The position numbers and the translations under genes were made by a program. Positions 60,340-64,000 of a stretch of 64,000 nt of DNA are shown piece after piece. The stretch lies in contig NZ_JAQNDO010000001.1 of assembly GCF_028369105.1 (NCBI RefSeq), forward strand, positions 1,178,001 through 1,242,000, written 5' to 3'. The notes below the pieces were generated by a model that saw only the letters and a list, made by a program, of their open reading frames with translations, was not told where the DNA came from and made no database searches. The DNA is from Polyangium mundeleinium (GTDB lineage Bacteria > Myxococcota_A > Polyangia > Polyangiales > Polyangiaceae). How positions within the stretch are numbered: position 1 is the stretch's first letter; each line of letters begins with the position of its first letter.

Positions 60340-61476
60340 ATGAAACCATGCGCCGTCCTCGTCGCCCTCCTCGTGCTGGCGTCCGCCGCCGGCTGTGTGA
60401 ATAACACCCCGCCCACCTTGCGCGGAGGTGCGTTCGCCCCCTTCCGCGCGCGCGCTCCCCTCGCGGGCGACGAACACCTCGTCTTCGCCCCCTCCGAGGA
60501 CGCGTCCTTCCTCGGCCGTGTCCTCCTCGCGCCCTACGTCACGACGCGGCCGCTCGCCGACCAGCTCGCCCCCAACCCGTGCGCGGCCGCTCTCGTCGAC
60601 GTCGAGCCGCGGCCGGTTCCAGGCGACGTCATCGAAGACGCCGAGCCCCTCTCCCCGGACGCCGCGCGTGCGGCCGGCGCTCCGGGCGCGTCGCACGTCT
60701 ACTACCGCTTCGACGTGCGCACACGTGTCGAGAAGGCCGCCACGAAGGCCTACACGGCGTGCTGTCAGAGCGCCTCGTGCGGCGTCGGCTACGTCCGCTC
60801 GGCGACGCTCGGCGAAGGGGAGATCACGCTCGCGCGCGAGACGGCGCCCGGCGGCCCTGCGGACGTCGCGTTCGACGAGGGCCCCCGTCCGCTCGAACTC
60901 ACGCGCATCGACCGGCGCCACGTGCGCGGCTATGTCGCCTTCGCGCTCGGCGGCCAGGGCGCGCAGCCCCCCTTCGCCGACGAGACGAAACCCGAGCACG
61001 CGGGGGGGGCGACGTACGATGCGGAGAGCATCGAGGTCCGTGAATCGACCCGGAATCGAGACCATTTCGAACTCTGCACGAAAAAGCGGTGCATCACGGA
61101 AAACGAATTCATACGCCGCTACGCGAACCGGACCGGCTCCCACGAACTCGACGATTTCGTACGCGATCGCTCGCCGCAGATGCGCGTGACCGGCGCGGTC
61201 GTCGGGAGCCTCGGCGTCTTGGCTGCGGCGGTGGGCGTGGTGATTCTCGCCACCGACAATCCCGCGGTGTCCGACCGGCGCGTGCCCGCGGTCGGAGGGA
61301 TCATGCTGGGCATTTCGGTCCCGTCGCTGGCGGCGGGGCTCGGGCTCCTCGGCGCGCCCTACGACGGATGGACGGACGACCACCTCCTCACGAAGAGCGA
61401 GGCCCGACGCTTCGTGGAGCGGTACAACCGCGCGCTGCGACGCGAGGGTGCAGCGCGCGGCGTCTCCTCAAAGTGA
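60340..61476 (+). CDS. Lipoprotein with two C-terminal membrane helices
   Basis: The start is ATG 60340 with GGAG 4 nt upstream; GTG 60319 lies ahead of that site. The 378-residue protein has a signal (MKPCAVLVALLVLASAAGC). The middle (about 30-245) is a beta-rich domain of unknown family with Cys-rich TKAYTACCQSASCGVGY and a VRGYVAFALGG strand. Two hydrophobic segments lie about 285-310 (VTGAVVGSLGVLAAAVGVVI) and 318-340, followed by a basic tail. It overlaps the convergent lipoprotein gene by 9 bp. It follows the STAND regulator by 63 bp on the same strand. Confidence 0.8.
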   Translation: MKPCAVLVALLVLASAAGCVNNTPPTLRGGAFAPFRARAPLAGDEHLVFAPSEDASFLGRVLLAPYVTTRPLADQLAPNPCAAALVDVEPRPVPGDVIEDAEPLSPDAARAAGAPGASHVYYRFDVRTRVEKAATKAYTACCQSASCGVGYVRSATLGEGEITLARETAPGGPADVAFDEGPRPLELTRIDRRHVRGYVAFALGGQGAQPPFADETKPEHAGGATYDAESIEVRESTRNRDHFELCTKKRCITENEFIRRYANRTGSHELDDFVRDRSPQMRVTGAVVGSLGVLAAAVGVVILATDNPAVSDRRVPAVGGIMLGISVPSLAAGLGLLGAPYDGWTDDHLLTKSEARRFVERYNRALRREGAARGVSSK

Positions 61477-62883
61477 TACGTACGTGAGCGAGTATGCGTA
61501 GTCGGTGCACTCGTTCACGCCGGGCTGATCGACGTAGACGAGGAAGCTCGTCAGGGTGCTCGCGCCCACGGTGCATTGGAGGTGCATCAGCACGTCAGCG
61601 CCCTGGTTGCAGCAGGCTTCCATGCCGTCAATCGTGTAGTATTGCCCGTCCTGGCATTCGAGGATATCCGGGATGTCCTTGGTGTAGCAATGCGGGATGA
61701 GGCAGAACCACGTCGAGGCTTTGGTCGGATAGGCCTTGAGCCACGGCTTGGCTGGGCCGGCGCAGGTATCCATCCCGTTCGGGTACGAGTAAATGTCGAT
61801 GTCGGTCTCGCTGCTGAGCACGCCGACCCGTGTGTCTTCCGTCAGCGGGCTGCAACTGACGTCGGCCATGATCTGGGTCGCCGTGTCCTTGGTATCGTTC
61901 GGCTCGGGGTTCAGGTCGTCGTTGCAGAGGGGACCGCCTCCTCCCGCGCCGGAGCCTCCCGTGCCCGAGCCTCCCGTGCCCGAACCTCCCGTGCCCGAGC
62001 CGCCCGTGCCACCGGTGCCGGAGGACGATGACGATCCGCCACCGCCGCCGCCAGCCCCATCCCCTTCGCACGTCCCCACCTTGGCATCGTCTCCGCTCGC
62101 GGGCAGGCCGAACTTCGACACCTCGGCGCTCATTGCGAGGTTCGTGGTGCCAAGGGCAAGGTCCGCCGTGAACTTGGGAATCTCGAACGTCTTCGTGCCG
62201 AGGCCGGGCACCTTGATTTCGATGCTCGGCTGGATGATAAGCGACCCGCCACGCACGATGTCGCCTTCGTAGGCCACGTCGGTCCCGTCGATGGCGGCGC
62301 AGGTGCCGGTGAACCCGATTTCGACGAAGCTCCCGTCCTCGACCTCGAGGACGAGCGAGCCGGGGACGCTCCCGAGCGGGATTTCGGGCAGCCGCACGGC
62401 CGGGATCAGCGCCTTCGTCGTGACGCCCGTGCCGATCGAGAAGGGGTCGAACGCCGTGCTCCCCTCGAAGGTGATTTCGATGTTTTCGAGGCCGGGGATC
62501 GGGCCGTCATAGGGAGGCAGCCCGGTGATGTCGACCTTGAGGTTGCCCACCATCGAGAAGCCACCGGACAACGCGACCTTGCCGCTGCCCGCGATGCCCG
62601 TGAGCTTGGGCGCGCTCTTCGATCCGCTTGGCGCCGCCTTGGCGTCCACCGTCGCCGCGCCTTTCGCCGAGAGGTCGAACGACGCCTGCACCGGCGAGCC
62701 GCTCGGCTGTAGCCCCGTGGAATACGCGAATCCGGGGAGGAGGTCGTCTTCTCCGTGCAGGGGCAATTCGACGACCTCCGACGCAGCCGACGCGCTCGAC
62801 GCGGCGCCATCGTCGCCGCCGCAGGCGCCGATCAAAGCGAGGAAACCTCCGGCGACGAGGAGGAAGCTCTTGCGGACCATCAT
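61468..62883 (-). CDS. Lipoprotein with Cys-rich C-terminal domain
   Basis: The 471-residue protein has a signal (VRKSFLLVAGGFLALIGACG, lipobox IGAC). A beta-rich region of about 230 residues follows (SFDLSAKGAATVDAKAAPSG, LENIEITFEGSTAFDPFSIG, IPLGSVPGSLVLEVEDGS, LIIQPSIEIKVPGLGTKTFE), then a Gly/Ser/Thr linker. The C-terminal Cys domain (about 320-471) contains LNPEPNDTKDTATQIMADVS and DIDIYSYPNG, a pattern like the pre-peptidase/PPC domains of exoenzymes, ending TDYAYSLTYVSL. It is probably surface-bound. Its stop overlaps that of the convergent gene at 61476. Function is not recognised. Confidence 0.83.
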   Translation of the reverse strand: MMVRKSFLLVAGGFLALIGACGGDDGAASSASAASEVVELPLHGEDDLLPGFAYSTGLQPSGSPVQASFDLSAKGAATVDAKAAPSGSKSAPKLTGIAGSGKVALSGGFSMVGNLKVDITGLPPYDGPIPGLENIEITFEGSTAFDPFSIGTGVTTKALIPAVRLPEIPLGSVPGSLVLEVEDGSFVEIGFTGTCAAIDGTDVAYEGDIVRGGSLIIQPSIEIKVPGLGTKTFEIPKFTADLALGTTNLAMSAEVSKFGLPASGDDAKVGTCEGDGAGGGGGGSSSSSGTGGTGGSGTGGSGTGGSGTGGSGAGGGGPLCNDDLNPEPNDTKDTATQIMADVSCSPLTEDTRVGVLSSETDIDIYSYPNGMDTCAGPAKPWLKAYPTKASTWFCLIPHCYTKDIPDILECQDGQYYTIDGMEACCNQGADVLMHLQCTVGASTLTSFLVYVDQPGVNECTDYAYSLTYVSL

Positions 62884-63021
62884 GTCTGTCTCCGTTGGGT
62901 GGGAAGGGCCCGGCGCGCGGCGTCATCGTTTGCGCTCCGGTCGGCTCAGACCTGGCCCGAAGAGGGCTGCGGAGGAACTTACATGCGGCTTACATCGCCG
63001 TGCCCGTCTCGTTCCTGGCCC

Positions 63022-63684
63022 TCAAAAGCGTCTGCGGAAGCCCACCTCGAAGGGGATGTAGGCGCGGGCGAGAAAGGCGTCCTGAGCCGCCGGCATCCCG
63101 TTCTCGGGCAGGTTGCCTTTGTAAAAGGCCACCCGCAGGCCGCTGCGCAGGAGGAAATCGGTATACCGGGTGACCGGAATGGCGACCGAAACGAGCAGCT
63201 CGCCGGTCACGCCCCAGCTCGGGGGGTACAAATCGAAGGTCGGTATCCAGGAGTGGCCGATCCCGAGGCCGAGCGTCGCGGCGAAGTCCACGCCGCCCTT
63301 GGTCGTGCCGCCGAGCCCGAGGAGCGCGGTGGCCCCGAGCTCGTGGACGTAGAAGTTGCTCCAGCCGGGGCTCGTGTCCCAGGTGTGCGAGTACCGCAGC
63401 CCGAAGCCCAGGCGAACGAGGTCGTACTTGTACATGTAATCGGCCGAGAACCCAACGAGCAGCGGGTCTTCGGCGGACGAGTAATAATCGCCGCCTCCGC
63501 TCGTGAACCCCACGGCCTCGCCGAAGTAAAAGGGCGTCACGTTCAAGCTCGCCGACAAGGAGCGCTTGCGCGGCCCCACGCTGGGGGCGGACTCGGGCGA
63601 CTCCTCCGCGGACGCAGGGAGCGCCATCAAAAGCACGAGGAGCGCGGAAGGGAGGGACGTCGAAAAGCGAAGCGCGGTCGTCAT
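63022..63684 (-). CDS. Outer-membrane beta-barrel protein
   Basis: The start is placed at ATG 63684 (MTTALRFSTSLPSALLVLLM, signal ending ALPASA); the ORF from 63828 has an implausible lead. The 220-residue protein shows alternating-polarity strands (SLSASLNVTPFYFGEAVGFT, LVRLGFGLRYSHTWDTSPGW, GVDFAATLGLGIGHSW, ELLVSVAIPVTRYTDFLLRS) and ends FEVGFRRRF, the C-terminal Phe favoured by the BAM machinery. It is likely a small 8-10 strand barrel in the outer membrane. There is no enzymatic motif. It is divergent from the lipoprotein at 63854. Confidence 0.82.
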   Translation of the reverse strand: MTTALRFSTSLPSALLVLLMALPASAEESPESAPSVGPRKRSLSASLNVTPFYFGEAVGFTSGGGDYYSSAEDPLLVGFSADYMYKYDLVRLGFGLRYSHTWDTSPGWSNFYVHELGATALLGLGGTTKGGVDFAATLGLGIGHSWIPTFDLYPPSWGVTGELLVSVAIPVTRYTDFLLRSGLRVAFYKGNLPENGMPAAQDAFLARAYIPFEVGFRRRF

Positions 63685-63853
63685 GCGAACAGGAAGAGCA
63701 ACGTCGATGCCACGAGGTTTTCCCGCGGCGTTCGCGAGGAAGGCGCGTGTCCTCGGCGCGGCGCCTTCGGCGGCGCAGGACAGACGGATCAGGGATGTTC
63801 CTCCCCGCCACATGTTGCCTGCCGCCACAGGCGTGGCTTATCGTCCGTCGCGC

Positions 63854-64000
63854 ATGAACCACGCCGCCCGCCTGCTCTGCGCCCTCGCGGGCCTCGCCCT
63901 CCTCGCCGGGCCCTCGGCCTGCGGCCGCAAGGAGCGCCCGTGGACCGAGCGCCCCATCAGGCAGCGCCCCATCCCCCTCGGCCCGGCGCCTCGGCTGCCC
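63854..64000 (+). CDS. Lipoprotein, 3' truncated by window edge
   Basis: The frame from ATG 63854 is open to the edge (49 codons): signal MNHAARLLCALAGLALLAGP with lipobox PSAC, then a Pro/Arg-rich start (GRKERPWTERPIRQRPIPLG). It is a clear lipoprotein N-terminus but no function can be given from this length. It is divergent from the barrel gene, with 169 bp between them. Confidence 0.6.
   Translation, partial: MNHAARLLCALAGLALLAGPSACGRKERPWTERPIRQRPIPLGPAPRLP

Noticed and set aside
57526-61383. 1285-residue open frame on the minus strand
   Set aside because: It is antisense to the STAND regulator and the lipoprotein at 60340; Arg/Glu/His-rich with no domain pattern, a typical GC-rich shadow frame.

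Overview
The window reads as chromosome of a large-genome myxobacterium, most likely Polyangiaceae (Sorangium/Polyangium-like). The signs are high GC with strong third-position G/C, two proteins with a MYXO-CTERM sorting tail, many lipoproteins with Gly/Ser-rich linkers behind the lipobox, 'myxococcus Cys-rich' repeats, six Ser/Thr protein kinases within 33 kb, an ECF sigma factor paired with a kinase, and a TraA-type outer-membrane exchange protein. No rRNA, tRNA, CRISPR array or replication origin was seen. Genus placement is inference.

Region 1 (1-4.3 kb): the 3' part of an FG-GAP repeat protein with MYXO-CTERM, convergent with a PEGA-domain Ser/Thr kinase. Region 2 (4.6-17.6 kb): an orphan type VI secretion (T6SS) cargo island with no structural tss genes. 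It encodes VgrG1, PAAR, an FHA-DUF4123 fusion adaptor, a small helical protein, and a permuted NlpC/P60-like effector cut by an IS1182-like element (9031-10560, CTAG target duplication; removing the element restores one 231-residue reading frame). It continues with a candidate immunity gene, a second VgrG with a C-terminal Cys/His effector domain, an overlapping candidate immunity gene and a peptidoglycan-binding/C39-like peptidase. A DUF2169 protein lies on the opposite strand, in a run with two kinases.

Region 3 (17.6-35.8 kb) is signalling: kinases at 17573, 18975, 28432, 30571 and 32148, a membrane-anchored GTPase with an unknown partner (20688-23489), and an operon of PEGA/TPR-like and Cys-rich lipoproteins containing a recent tandem duplication (656-bp copies). 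At its right end a kinase with an N-terminal anti-sigma zinc motif and TPRs is divergent from an ECF sigma factor. Region 4 (35.9-40 kb) holds secreted or uncharacterised proteins.

Region 5 (40.1-50.5 kb) is predation and social biology. A three-lipoprotein operon carries a GH128 beta-1,3-glucanase and a TOS1-like (fungal-type) glucanase. Beyond it are a TraA homologue without an adjacent traB, a LysR/MFS pair whose LysR gene is frameshifted, and a GH8-Ig-CBM3 glucanase with two frameshifts. Region 6 (51.3-64 kb) has an amidohydrolase lipoprotein, a beta-propeller lipoprotein, a flavin oxidoreductase/acetoacetate-decarboxylase fusion, a STAND-TPR regulator with a C-terminal winged helix, and several lipoproteins and an outer-membrane barrel; the last gene runs off the window.

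All calls come from reading translated sequence and remembered family patterns; no database search was made.
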